Source: Xiphophorus maculatus
Lineage: Eukaryota; Chordata; Actinopteri; Cyprinodontiformes; Poeciliidae
NCBI RefSeq assembly: GCF_002775205.1
Contig: NC_036443.1
Location: 11,523,698 to 11,587,697 of the forward strand
Direction of reading: 5' to 3'
Length of the DNA stretch: 64,000 nt
Below, one piece after another: positions 11,901-23,897 of this stretch. Position 1 is the first letter of the stretch, and every line of letters begins with the position of its first letter. The position numbers were made by a program, and so were the translations under genes. The notes below the pieces were generated by a model. The model worked only from the letters and a program-made list of their open reading frames with translations, was not told where the DNA came from and did no database searches.

Positions 11901-14552
11901 TCCTCTAATTAGATTTCCCAATTTATAAGAAGTTGATCAAATCTGGTTACTCGGCAGAAAAATAAACTAAATCTCTTCCTGTTTCATTTCACCTTCCTAC
12001 ACCTCCACACGTCTACAAATTAGCAGCAGGAGGTTCTTAGTCAGTCCAGTCATCTGTAATTCTGTTTCAAGGAAGCTGTAAGGCACCGGCTAAATATTTG
12101 TAGCTTGTTTGTTAATTTTATACATTGTCTCTAACTCCCAGCCATTCTAAGTCTTGAGGGATGGGAGAGATTGCTGAGGGTGCCATCCAACTAAAAACAC
12201 ACCTCTAAATTCTATCCCAGGATCTATTCTCATCAAATTACTACGACGTTTATTTCTACATTTACTGTTTATCCTTTTCTTCTTCAGCTGCTCAAAAAGC
12301 TCCTTGCTTGCGGGGAGACCAGCTGCCTGCGCAGCCTGCTGGCTGTGGCACAACAGAAGGACCGAGCGCTGCTGCAGGGACACTGCCACACAGCGGCTAA
12401 ACGCATCCTGGACGCCTCCACAGAGGAGAGTTCTGTCAGGGAAGCTGTGGCGTACCTCTCTATTGCTATCATGGCCTCTGGTGATCAGCTCTGCTAAAGA
12501 GTTCTTGATTTTTTGTAGTAGTCCGTTTGATATTGTTGACCAAATACATTTTCGGCGACACGTGAATTAAAATCACGATTTGTTTTAAATTAGTAGCATA
12601 AATTAATACAATTTGAAAATTATGCACTCCTTTTTCTTTTTTTTTTTTTTAGGTGCGGAGGCAGAAGATTCGCTGTTGGAAAGAGCGAGGTGTTACGTGT
12701 TACTGGGCCAGAGAAAGACGGCCATCTTTGACTTCAGTGCCATTTTGAAGGAGCATCAGAAACATGTTCCGGCTCTCTGTGGAAGGGGCTTCACATACCT
12801 CATGCTCAACCAGCAAAAGGTATTTTTCAGCTGAAATAATGGCAATTATTTATAAAAAGCTACTAAAAAGTTATCAGTGGCTCAACAATGCTCATTCATG
12901 ACATCAACATTTGTGGGAAATAATAAAATATATTTGTCTTAACGCAATCAACTGACAGTGTCACAATTGTCTCCTCCTCTCACCAAGGAATGTGTTCACG
13001 ACATCCTCACTGCTCTTCAGATAAAAGCCGACACGGTCGTCAAAGAGATCCTGTCACTCAAAGACAAAGCCCGGAAGCTGATCTGTGACTGGCTGCATCA
13101 GTTCTGTCGCACCAGTTTGTCAAACACCGTGATCACTCAGTCGGTTCCCTGCCACGATGAGCAGCTGAGGGAGGCTTTCATAATTGGTGGCGCTTTGATG
13201 AGGACAGACAGCAGAGACCCCAGATGGCATCTTCTCTACGTGGACACACTTTTAGCCAAAGGTGGGACAGCATCTTTGACAAATTGTGCAGAGAATAGTG
13301 GAGCTTGATGGTATCAAACAGAATTTCCTGGCGAGTTTGATGTTAATAATAAGACATGTTGTAACTCTCTGCTTTTGTCTGTTTCCTTCAGGTGATGTTA
13401 AGGCAGCTTCCAGCCACCTCTGCCAGGTTTTTGGCCAGGAACCGAGGGATGCAGCGGCCCAGGCCAGGCTGGGAGTGGTGGAGACCTGGCAGCAGAAGGA
13501 CAGGAGTAGCGCAGCCTACAGGCTCAGCAAAGTCACTGAGAAAGATTCATCTACTCTGGACTTCTTGTTGGCTCTGATCCCATTTAATCAGCGAAAATGC
13601 ATGGCACAGGTAAGCCTTTGTGCAAGATACTTGAGGGAAACTGCAGCAAAGCTTTTATTCATATACGCTGACTTGGAAAATAATTCATATCGTTGAACTT
13701 TTTCTTAAACTTTTTTTTCACCATAACTTTGCATAAATGTAAAGTGAAAGGCAAATGAAAGTGCGATGTGTTTATGATTAGCCCCTTCTAATCTGACACC
13801 TAATAATAAATTATTAGCTTTAGAAGCCTCCTTAGAAAACAGAATTAACCTCTATAGTCAAGCATCATTTGTGAGAAAATGTGGAAAAGTTCTACAGGCG
13901 TGAATAGCTTTGCACTGTAACTAACTGCAATGATTTGTTTTAAAATCATTGCAGCTAGTTTTTCATTTGATAAACTTTACAAGGTTAGAGAGAAATAATT
14001 TCTCTGTTTTTATAACAGGCAGCAGCTCTGGAAGCCGGCATTTTGTCATCGGCTGGCCAGTGGAATCAAGCTCTCGCTCTCCTGACAGTAGCAGTACAAG
14101 CGACGGGACACCGCAGGTTACAGTACCTTCGCCAGCGGGCCGCCTGCTTCGCGCAGCTCGCCTTTCATGAGCGGGCGGTAGCTGACCTGGACGGCGTTAT
14201 CCAGAAACACGCTAGCTGCTCAGACGACCCCAGAATCTGCGTGGAGGATCTGTGTCGGCGAGGCCACAGTTTGGTGCTTTGCTCCAGAGAGGGAGCAGCT
14301 CTGGAAGACTTCACCCAAGCTTTGGGCCTCCAAAGGGAGCAGGCCCTTCAGTGTGTAGAGGCAGGTCTGGGAAGGCAGCGATTGGCTGAGTGCTTCATGC
14401 GAGCGGCTCTGCAGCAGTACGGGGAGCAGCAGCTCGATAAGGCCTGGACTCTGATTGAAGGCGGCCTGGTTGTGGACAGTGAAAACGCAGAGCTACGCAG
14501 GCTGAGAGCAAGGGTCAAACGAGAGGTGGCCAGCCCGTGCAATGTCAACTAG
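8916..14552 (+). CDS. ttc34: Tetratricopeptide repeat protein 34
   Basis: Seven coding exons fit with consistent phases: 8916-10621, 11490-11745, 12288-12480, 12653-12819, 12988-13261, 13392-13609 and 14019-14552, giving 1,115 residues. TPR-like helix pairs recur along the protein, e.g. near residues 12 (GDRFLQSGNTGKATTLYMSA), 247 (AADLFLTGRFVESAEIYTSL), 398 (ADCLLLRGEHKEALSI), 434 (GYARLLSGDHKGALEDFQAV), about 727 (CYVLLGQRKTAIFDFSAILK) and in the last exon (ACFAQLAFHERAVADLDGVI). TPR arrays are protein-binding scaffolds; no enzymatic motif is seen. The order and spacing of repeats and the large first coding exon match TTC34, whose cellular role is little known. The start at 8916 is the first Met of the long exon, and a possible acceptor lies just upstream near 8842. 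The acceptor at 11488-11489 has a weak pyrimidine tract but is the only one in phase. Upstream X-boxes hint at a ciliary connection (inference). Confidence 0.85.
10749..11401. mobile_element. Non-autonomous hAT-like element in ttc34 intron 1
   Basis: The left end TAGGGCTGCAACTAACAATT is mirrored at the right end, where the + strand closes with GTTTCAGCCCTA, making imperfect terminal inverted repeats about 650 bases apart. The inside is AT-rich and non-coding. I could not find a convincing 8-base target duplication, so the ends may be off by a few bases. Confidence 0.55.
11746..12287 (+). other. ttc34 intron 2
   Basis: This is intronic sequence between phase-matched exons. I see no further feature. 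Confidence 0.6.
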
Positions 14553-15208
14553 CTCTGATAGAAAAGATTCAGGTGGACACAGAAGCCTTTATGGTATTTA
14601 TCTGCTGGAGGAAGGATAAAACTGATAAAGCATCATCTAAGTCCTTATAGGACAAATCATGGTAATTCAAAGCACCCTGTGTCTTCCAAGTTCAGCCTAA
14701 TTTTAGAATCAGTGTCTTCGTGACGGAATAATGTTTAATATGATGCAAATGTATTATTTTTTTAGATACCAAACAGCACAGTCAGATAATGTTGTTATTG
14801 TATATACATGTACCATAGAGCACTGGCAATGACATTGTTGTAACAAACAATAGATGCTTGTTTTACTGAAAGCAAGACTGCAAACCTGTATATTTATTTC
14901 AAACTGTCTTAACACTTAACACAGGAGATTTAAGAAAGTGCCAAATGTGCAGGTTTCATGTATTTAAAATGCTGGAGGCGTTTCTTTAATCATATTCACG
15001 GCAGAAAACACTCATTAAAAAGCCAAAAAAATATATATATATATGTAAAAATAAAATACAGAAAAGCCCAAAAAATAAATACTGGGTTTTAGTTTTAGTT
15101 TAATTTTGCCTGTGCATTAATATGCCTGTCTGCGAAAACCCGGTAGCACTCATTAAAGTTATGCTTCGACTGCGCAGCTTGTGACGAGACAGAGCATAGA
15201 CTTTGTTT
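14553..15208. other. Shared 3' region of convergent ttc34 and alas2
   Basis: Only 656 bases separate the two stop codons. A + strand AATAAA (15050-15055) could end ttc34, and a minus-strand AATAAA (14898-14893) could end alas2. If both are used, the two 3' UTRs overlap by about 150-200 bases. Confidence 0.5.
14893..14898 (-). terminator. Candidate alas2 poly(A) signal
   Basis: AATAAA on the minus strand about 310 bases after the alas2 stop. It lies within the likely 3' UTR of ttc34. Confidence 0.4.
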
Positions 15209-18200
15209 TTAAGCAGACACAGTGATGTACTGGGGCTCCATATTGCCGAAGTAAGATTTCTCCCACTCGCTCATGAGGTCAAAGTGTAGTGGGCGGTCGC
15301 AGAAGTTGCAGGAAGCCGTGCCTAGGCTGTTGAGTGGCAGACCCACTTCCTGCCAAACCTCCATGAGTTTCCCTGTGAACACAAAAAAAAGTGGCATAAA
15401 AAAAAAAAAAAACATTTTTTAGCTATTTTACTTCTACGATTAACCTAAAGCAAGTTTTGCAACAATAGTGTTGTTTTTTTTGGGTTAGTTTGCATACCTG
15501 CGTACCTAACCATAGGCCTGTAAAAATACTCCCAATTTACATCGTCAATCGTTGTGTCCTCTCTTAAGCTTATTGAACTCGTATGCCTCTGACCTCACTG
15601 CGGCAGAGATCCACACTCACTCACCCACAAAGTCCTCCATCATGCTGGGGTTGTGGTGGGGAGACGGAGCCAGGCGCAGCAGCTCCTCCCCACGAGGCAC
15701 CGTGGGGAAGTTAATGGCCTGGATGTAGATGTTGTGTCTCTCCAGCAAAATGTCGCTCACCTTGGTGTTCAGCTCAGCATTGCCAACCTGGAAAACAGGA
15801 CAGAAACACTTTAATTAAGCGACTGGTCTGGCAGATTCAGCTTTTGTCTGTAAGGGTCTGAGTGGTAATGACTTGGAATTAATTAATAGACTTTGGATGC
15901 TTGATCTCCAAGTTAAACTGTGTTTTGTGGGAAGCCGTATTGTAGCTCATTAATCCTAATAAATAATGTAAAACTCTGTATATCCGTAATTGTTAAATTT
16001 GTGTATTCTTTTTCTTCCATTTCTCAAATGTGATTGTTTTTATTGGTCTTTCACACAAAATCCAATATACTTCAATTTGTTGTTCTAAAGTGACAGAGTG
16101 TAAAAACCTTGAAGAGGTGGTGTGTAATCACAGGAAATGTGTTGTAATAAGAGGGACAGACCAGGCAAAACGTGAAATCTATGAGGAAAGTTACTGAAGC
16201 TTAAAACGCTGTATGTTGCGATTCCTAAATGTTAGGGAAAGCTTCCTACCCGAATGGGGATGATGTGGCTGGGGCAATTGACGACAGGCAGGCCTTTGTC
16301 CATGAGCAGCTGCCTCATGAGTTTCACATTCCTCTGGTGGGCCCTACGCAGCACCTGGCCCTCGGGACTCTTCAGGACCCGCACAGACTCCAGAGCTCCT
16401 GCCAGGACCATTGGGGGTAGAGCGGTGGTGAAGATGAAGCCGGCTGCGTAGGAGCGCACTGTGTCCACCAGGGCGGCGCTGCTGGCAATGTAGCCTCCCA
16501 CGCAACCAAAGGCTTTTCCTTAAACGGAAAGAGAAGACGGATTTTGTCTGAGCTACATAAATTAGTAAAATAACGAACACGTTTGCATTTTTAGCCCAAG
16601 ACACAGTACTTTCAAACTAACAGCACTAATATTTTAATTACCAAATAATTTGTAAACTTATTTTCAGTATTGCATGCATGCACTCCAGTGCTAATGTATG
16701 TAGCAGTTTAAAAAAAAAAAAAAAATCTTGGTTTCAATTGTATTTAATTTTTTTTAGTTGCTTGCTTGAAAGTAAACCACTTACAGGGTCACACTAACAG
16801 GAAGGAAATTAAAAGGTCATATGGTATAATCCAGGATTAGTTTATATGGGTGTTTATCTGAAAACTTGCAGTTGTTCTTAGGTTACACTCAGTATGAACT
16901 GCGTGCTTTATCATCGCTGCCAGAGAGGGAGGAGGACCAACACCCAGCTGATAAAACTTCTGCTCCTCCGATGGATGCTCACCCGTCCTGCTCTCATTTG
17001 ACCAGTGCCAAAGGAGCCATTTGAAGAAAGTTGTTGCAGTTATTTTGGCTTTAGGACAGTGTCGGTTTGTATACAAGTGTCTACACATGGGAGATAAGCC
17101 CAGCAGACAAACAATTTACCGATGACAGCCAGTAGATGGCTGATGCAAGTGTGGAAACAATTTTCTTTTCTTTTTTTAAATCAAAACTGGGCCTTTTTGA
17201 AGCATTTTCATGCAAAAACACAAAGTAAATAAAAAGCAAAGCAGCTTAATAACTTCTGCATTTCAGACAACACTACATTCAAACTGAACTCACCTAGGGT
17301 CCCAGAAACCACGTCAATCTTGTGCATAACGTTGTCTCTCTCTCCCACTCCGGCCCCGTGGGCTCCATACAGACCCACGGCGTGGACCTCATCCACAAAC
17401 GTCAGGGCCCCATAGTGATGAGCGACGTCACACAGCTCTTCCAAAGGACATATGGCCCCTGAGAAAAGCATGACAAAATTAGCTGTGTGTAGGTGAACAG
17501 TGGATCCCTGTAGCTGCACATATCATCACTGTGCATAAATTAAGCTGTATGCCAAATACAGCGTAGTATTTTTGTCTTGGTATATATTTTTCAAAATGAC
17601 TTTAAGGAATTTTGTTTGAAAATTACTTCGCCTGTGTGATAGAGTTCTCAGTAATGTGCGATATTACTAAAAGAGAATGAAGCTGGAGAAAAATTTCTTC
17701 CCACTTTGGAGATGGTGTTGAAGAAAAAAAAAACTTGATTACAAAAATAAACTTGTCATAATTATGCATTTCTGAATGTGATTACTGATTCTGGCATATT
17801 TTCCAATATTATTTTCTTTATAGTGAATAACACAATGCTAACTCTCCACTATTTGCTTTTTTCTTTCTTTTTTTTTTTTTTACAAAGAAAGGAGAATTCA
17901 TAAGTATAATTTCCTCTTTCAGTTTGGAAATAAGTTTAGCAAAAAAAAACCAAAAAAACCTCTCATATGCTAATTTGTAGCTGTTCCACCATTTTCTTTC
18001 ATGGAATGAAATTAGACTGAGAATGTGTGATGAGCTAATTTTCTGGAAAACGGACCCAGGACAGAGGAAAAGTAGACTTTGTACCAGATAATTAGTTTAT
18101 TATAAGTTCCTAAAATTCAAGTATAAGGCATAAATAAATTATAGAGCAAAGCCTGTTCATCAGACCCTCAGGATCCACACTCGGTATTGCAGCAAAAAAA

Positions 18201-21172
18201 AAAACAAAAAAAAACTCAGTAATGTAATAATAAACTTAGATTTCTAATTAATTAAAACACTTGGAATTTTCTTTAAAAACATGAGACTTCATAACGTGAG
18301 CGAATTAGCTCAAGATTGAGACAGTATCTCAAGGTATCCTGCAGGGATCCCACAACTTTCTGAACCAAAACAAGTTTTAGTTTTGTGTTTTCAAATCAGA
18401 CCACAAGCCAACATATATTATTGGAATCAAAATTGTTGTTAACATCACCAAGTTAAAGAAATGTCTAAGTGAACATCTGACGCAGATCCAAACACAGACA
18501 GCGACCATAAAACACACACACTAAAAACAACTGTAGAGAATAGACTAAATTAAAGTTTGTTATCATTGCAGTGGACTCACCATCCATAGAGTGCACAGTC
18601 TCAAACGCCACGATCTTTGGAGTCTTCGGGTCGGAGCGCTGCAGCAGCTCCTCCAGGTGTCGGCTGTCGTTGTGGCGGAAGATGAAGCGCTTGGCCCTGC
18701 TGTTCCTGATGCCTTGGATCATTGATGCATGGTTCCCTGCATCAGAGTAGATCTCGCAGCCTGCATGGCAGAGGGAACACCTCGTGAAATGAGAGTCTAC
18801 TCTAGATAGGACAGTTAGGGGTCAGGGGCTATGGTTGAGATTGGTATAGTGTGCATAAAACCGTTGTTCAGTTGTAAAATCCCTCATTTATTTTATGTCC
18901 TAAACATGGCTTTTCAAAAACAGTTATGAAGCAACTCCAACTCAGACCTCCTGTCACCGACTGAATTTATTCATCCAGCTCATGGGTTCCACTGACCTGG
19001 GAGATTTTTTGCCAGAGTGAAGAGGGTGGAGTCATTTGCAACAAAGCAAGAGGAAAACACCAAAGCAGCATCTTTTTTGTGCAGCTGGGCGAGCTCGTTT
19101 TCCATGGAAACGTGGAAGTTACTGGTGCCAGAGATGTTCCGGGTCCCTCCTGCTCCTGCACCGTGATTCTCCAGGGCGTCTCTGAGGACGGCCATGACCA
19201 AGAACAATGATTGGAAAATGATCTCATCTAAATGGCCGGCTCAATGAAACACGGCAATTTGTTTTTTTTCCCACAGTAATGGTCCTTGCAATTTTTTTGT
19301 TTGTGTGTCTTCTGACTTAAAATACCATAAGACTTGTAGTTGTAAGCCTACGCAAAATCCAAGTACTAAGCATCCCTGTTAGATTTTAGCAGGGATGAGC
19401 TCATGCTAACATGTGGTAAGGGCAACGTCAATCTCTCGTTGGATTTGAAAAAAAGTAGTTTTGAATTAATCAAAGAAAATGTGCTATTTTTAATTTTAAG
19501 TAGATCTATGATGATCTGTAACTGTTATAATATTTTGTTTTAATTTATGGAAATTAACCTTTCAGTTTCATTAGAGGAACTGAGGTTTAGGAAATAAGTT
19601 TATAGTTGTAGGGTGTTAACTGATCACATTGTTTTAACAGACAAAAAAAGGTATCAATTAAAAACACTTTTTTTCTTTTTTACATTTTAGAAAGAGGACC
19701 TACAGTATTTGGCATCTCCCTAATTTTCAGCTCCCTCCAGAAATCCTCTATCAGGTTCAAGTTGACTTGGTCTGGGATGCTACAAATTGTTAATAGAACT
19801 TTAAGTCAGAAAAAACATGTTGGTCAAAAATTTAAAGATACATTTAAGTTTGGACTTAAATTTATATTGAAGCGATTGTTCCTTGTGTAGGTCAATTTTA
19901 TTGCAAATTTAAATGTCAATTGTTGTTGTTGCATTTTCTGCATGCCTTTTGATGCGTGGAGGTGATTGGTCTGACACTTAGAAGGATGCCCATATTGTTG
20001 TCTGTTTTATTTTAGAAAAGTTTTGAGGCCTGTGATTTGGGAGCCCATACCGCAAGAGTTAAAAGGATCATAAAGGGGTTATCACTCACAAAAACACATA
20101 TTAATTGAAATATTAATATTTTCAAATTGTTTAGACAGTGTTACACAGATGATGGATTCCTGAAGGTATTCCAAACTCAGTGCAGTTTCTGGACCCACAT
20201 AAACTACTAAAATATCTGTGTTTTTCTCTGAATTTTAGTAGTACACAATTAGCGAACAGTAAGAGAAACAGACCTAAAATACAGACAATTTTTACCTGTT
20301 GCTTTGTCTGCCTACCTGATGGCACCAAGGACCTTTGGGTGCCGGCTCATTCCCAGATAGTCGTTGCTGCACCACACCGAGACCTGAGAGGCCTTTCTTC
20401 CAGAAAGGGAGTAATCCTCGGCATGGGGGAATTGCTTGGCGCTCCTGTTTACGGTCTTAAACACTCTGTAAGTGTGGTCCTTCTTTTTCTCTTCAATCAT
20501 TTCCTTGAAGAAGCTATCATAATCATAACTGGGTCCAACTGGTTTGTGGGTCACATTGACATGAAATTAGCCATCAGAAACAACGTATTTTTAAGGTATG
20601 ACGGGAATTTATCATGTTAAATAAAGAGCACGTTGGAAATGGTAAATCTTACCCATGTTGTCATTGAGTTGGATGGCCATGCTGGTTTGATGAGAAGTTG
20701 AAAACACAGGCTCTTTTATACCTTTCAACAGAGAGGTCATCAAACCTGCGAGAGGAATTTGTGCATTTTTGTGAACTTGGCTTCCATTAAGAGTTAAACT
20801 TGTGACATTCACGTAATCCCTACCATCTTTGACATCCTCCTGAACCTCAGGGCTAGCTTTAACCATCCCAATCTGTGAGCTGACGAAGGGGCAGCCCTTC
20901 GATGCAGACACTGCCACCTGAGTTGCGGTTTGAGCAAACTTCCTCTTTTGCTCCACTGTTGGAAGCTGGCCGTTGCGTTTGGTGGGCGAGGAGCTCAGCT
21001 TGGCCTCCAGAGAGGACGTGCCGCTCACGGTGATCTGCCGAGCGATGATGGGACATTGGTCTGCCAGGGACAGCAAAGCAGCTCCAGTTCTTCTTAAAGC
21101 TGGATGTGGGACAGACTTCAGGAAGGGGCAGTGATGAAGAAAGGCTGCCATCGTACCGGAGCTGTTCTTATT
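15209..21172 (-). CDS. alas2: 5-aminolevulinate synthase, erythroid, mitochondrial
   Basis: Nine coding exons on the minus strand fit in phase: 21172-20824 (ATG 21151-21149), 20745-20653, 20538-20316, 19181-18997, 18760-18581, 17458-17294, 16518-16250, 15787-15625 and 15372-15209, giving 589 residues. The enzyme condenses glycine and succinyl-CoA to 5-aminolevulinate with pyridoxal phosphate, the first step of haem synthesis in the mitochondrial matrix. Three CP haem-regulatory motifs lie in the presequence region (Cys8, Cys33, Cys87). The conserved core includes [38 protein letters not shown] and SGTLGKAFG, whose Lys393 corresponds to the PLP-binding lysine. The C-terminus ([18 protein letters not shown]) is the erythroid type, not ALAS1. 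The IRE in the untranslated first exon independently supports alas2. No frameshift or missing key residue was found. Confidence 0.96.
16020..16140. repeat. Terminal fragment of a Tc1-like element
   Basis: TTGGTCTTTCACACAAAATC and the following 80 bases resemble the end of the Tc1-like fossils at 2583 and 4861. It lies in the alas2 intron between the exons at 16250 and 15787. Confidence 0.4.
16519..17293 (-). other. alas2: alas2 intron
   Basis: Between the exons at 17294 and 16518. It contains an A-tract near 16710 and no recognisable gene or repeat family. Confidence 0.5.
17459..18580 (-). other. alas2: alas2 intron
   Basis: AT-rich intron with several A or T homopolymer runs (e.g. near 17870 and 18190). 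Nothing else is recognised. Confidence 0.5.
19182..20315 (-). other. alas2: alas2 intron
   Basis: AT-rich intron without recognisable coding or RNA features. A short stretch near 19700-19780 resembles repeat debris. Confidence 0.4.
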
Positions 21173-22108
21173 CTGACGAAAGGCAGGAAGCAGGAAGTTA
21201 TTGCATCTGTTATGACAATTTATTGTCTTAGTGAATTTGTGAAGACAAACTATAGCCCTAGAGGGATGATAGTGGTGTAATGGTTCAGCATGGAGGTTCT
21301 AATCAAGGGTGTGTCATTCAGCTGCTGCTTATCTGCATGCTGCAGATGCTCAAGGGCCGTTCTGACTGATATCGCCAGCTGATCACGGCAAAACTCAAAG
21401 TTTTCTAAATTATAAACCCCTTTTTTCATCTATTGTCAAAACATTTCATAAAGACAGGAACAAATGAGTTTCTGACTCAATAGTCTATTGACCAATCTTT
21501 ATCACTATATAAAGATTGATGAATGTTTTAATTTTCTAAATAGTATGTCCGTGTGTTGTTTCGTTTTATAAAAGGCTGGTTCTCCCTATCTGCTGTGGTC
21601 AACTGATAAAGCAGTTCTAGGGATTTGTGGCCTTTTCTTGTGGTCGAATGTTTTCTTTCCTTGGGTTCCTAAACGCTCCATCAATATCAAAACTAGTAAC
21701 TGCTTGGTTTGTTTTGTTTTCTTAATGCCTGACATTTTATTGGTGTCAGTCATATACAGCTATGTACACATAGACCCCCAAAAGGTAAAATGCTAATAAT
21801 AATACTACTAATAATAATAATGGTTTCTTCAAATGACACTTGTAATGTGAAATGAATATTAAATAAAATATGCTTGGGTATTATTGGGTAAAATAAAAAA
21901 CACAAATGCGTAAATAAATAAAAATGTAAAATGATCTAAGAAACCAACCATAAATAAATGACTATTAAATGCACTTGTGTTACTATCAAATAAAAACAAA
22001 CATCAAATAAGCAAATATATTTACTAAATTACTAAATAAATTAAATATAACATATAAATACATTTATATTTATATGTACATTCCTGAAATTATTCACCAA
22101 AACATAAA

Positions 22109-22109
22109 C

Positions 22110-22186
<77 letters not shown>

Positions 22187-22241
22187 ATAAATAAATAAAT
22201 AAATTAATTAATTAATTAATTAATTAATTAATTAATTAATT
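22109..22241. repeat. Compound tetranucleotide microsatellite (AACT, AAAT, AATT)
   Basis: About 19 AACT units pass into AAAT and then AATT units without a break. It lies in alas2 intron 1 and stops about 20 bases from the donor of the IRE exon. Confidence 0.95.
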
Positions 22242-22264
22242 GAAAAAAGCAACCGTGAACTCAC

Positions 22265-22305
22265 CTGTTGACCTGCACTGAGGACGAACTTCAGAACAGC
22301 ATATA
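22265..22305 (-). promoter_or_regulatory. alas2: alas2 untranslated exon 1
   Basis: A strong donor (CAACAG then GTGAGT on the minus strand, junction 22265/22264) ends this exon. The 5' limit is inferred from the TATA-like motif at 22336-22331. It joins the coding exon beginning at 21172, whose ATG lies 21 bases in. Confidence 0.7.
22267..22289 (-). promoter_or_regulatory. Iron-responsive element in the alas2 5' UTR
   Basis: On the minus strand there is a hairpin with the canonical CAGTGC loop, a five-step upper stem, an unpaired C on the 5' side and a short lower stem. It is nearly identical to the human ALAS2 IRE; the stem has one T-T mismatch where human has a U-G pair. Iron regulatory proteins bind such elements near the cap and block translation when iron is low. 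It ends two bases before the exon 1 donor. Confidence 0.93.
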
Positions 22306-22515
22306 GGCAGAAAGTCAGAGAGGGTCGACTCTTATACGTCAGACGTTAAAAAGAGTATTATGCAATCTTGAGTTCCTCTGAAGGGCCGTCTGGGGCTCAG
22401 CCTGGAAAGGGGCCGGGCAGGGAGCTGTTAGCGTATGTGTGGGAGGTGCAAAGATGCAGATATGTGCCGTTCACCTACCCAGCTTCAGTTGGGACTGGCA
22501 ATAAGTGATAATGTC
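22306..22515 (-). promoter_or_regulatory. alas2 proximal promoter (erythroid type)
   Basis: Read on the minus strand, a TATA-like TATAAG lies at 22336-22331 and a CACC/KLF-type CACCTCCC at 22448-22441. GATA cores lie at 22459-22462 and 22507-22510 (+ strand). This GATA plus CACC plus TATA arrangement is what an erythroid promoter would need; binding is inferred. Confidence 0.5.
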
Positions 22516-22559
22516 ATAATGAAGGATTTTATGCCACTGAAAAGAAAAGCTCAATCTCA

Positions 22560-23380
22560 GACGACTTTTAATGTAATCTTCATTTAATCACAACAGCCTA
22601 ATTTAAAACAGATGAATGTGTATGTGTTTTGTTTTTTTAAAACACTTTAAATATGGTCTACAACTTGCTAAAAACTAATTTTATAGTTTTTAGGATTTAA
22701 AAATAAAGATGTTTTGACAAGTTTAGGACATGTACAAAAAGCAACTGATCAATACCGTAACATACTGAGCAAATCATTTCTGTTTGTTAGAAAGACTAAA
22801 AAGGCAATGACTAGCGTAATCTTTATACATCGGAGACTGTATTCATTCCATTCTTTTTCTTTAATTTACCTTCACACAAAGTACATATTTCAGACCCCAC
22901 AAGATGACGCCCTGGGCGGACACCCATATCAGAAACCGCCATTGCCTCCAATATTCTGTTCCTGTCATCCTGGTTTCCATGTGGCTTTCTGAGTAAATAC
23001 ATCCAATTCTTCACTAAACTCTTAATCTTTCCATGTTTGCCTCTGTCCTGATGCATTTGAGTCCTCTACCAAACTTGTTACTATCACGTTTTCTTGCAGG
23101 GTTCGCCTGTTTTTATCTCTATCTGTCTACTATATGCCCAGGAGTAAGATGGGGGACACCACGTGTCTGTGTCTATGACAGGAATTTTTAACTTTTGATA
23201 TTACAGTCTTTAAATAAAGGTGCAAAAGAAATGAATTTTGTGCGTAGATTAGAAATCCTACGCACAAAACAACAGTTTCTCTGTTTCCCCCCCCCACATG
23301 TAGCACTGTTTAATGTGCTGTCCTTGACTAAATAAATTTGAATTGAACTGAACTGAACCCCATTCTGTGTCCACATTGGA
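22560..23380. other. Intergenic region between divergent alas2 and necab3
   Basis: No gene is seen. A LINE-type tail motif (CTAAATAAATTTGAATTGAA) lies near 23326-23345. The two genes are head-to-head, about 1.6 kb apart from start region to start codon. Confidence 0.4.
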
Positions 23381-23523
23381 AATGAATCGCCCACGCGCAA
23401 AGTTGCTTCTCGTCAGATTTTCCTACGGTAGCACGGAAAGATAGCTATGTCGGTGCTGGTGCGCAGGTAGGATGTATTTATAAGAAATCTGCCGAGTACG
23501 CAGTATGTGACTTAGCATCGATG

Positions 23524-23535
23524 TGCGCATGCGCA
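23524..23535. promoter_or_regulatory. NRF1-type site upstream of necab3
   Basis: TGCGCATGCGCA is a perfect 12-base palindrome matching the NRF1 consensus. It lies 363 bases before the necab3 ATG in a locally CpG-rich stretch. Confidence 0.55.
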
Positions 23536-23621
23536 TTACCACAAGGTAGGACGGATGAATGGGTAGCACAGATAGTTAGAACGCCGACAGATGTTGCGTT
23601 TCTCGGACTCCTGAATCAATG

Positions 23622-23637
23622 CCGCCTCCGGAGGCGG
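23622..23637. repeat. 16-bp GC palindrome in the necab3 leader/promoter
   Basis: CCGCCTCCGGAGGCGG is self-complementary over all 16 bases and contains GC-box-like halves. It could be a regulatory site or a leader hairpin. Confidence 0.5.
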
Positions 23638-23897
23638 AGTTTTTGTTTTATTTTTTTATTTTTTATTTTCTTAATTCTGCTGCTACCGACTGGCAGACAG
23701 GGGGCAGCAAAAGGTTCCATCTCTTTCTTGACTGGATCACACAGGACAAGCAGCAGCATCATCATCCTCATCAGCATCACCCACCACCCTCTGTCACAAG
23801 GACGAGCTCTTCATCTAGACGGCGCACAAGAAACAGGACGATCTTTCTTTCTTTTCTCCCCCCTCCATTATCAGAAGCATAATATTGAAGCATCGAG

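Noticed and set aside
20180..20620. A 146-residue + strand open frame
   Set aside because: It is the antisense shadow of the alas2 exon at 20538-20316.
22109..22241. Regular repeats that could suggest a CRISPR-like array
   Set aside because: They are pure tetranucleotide units without spacers, in a eukaryotic intron.
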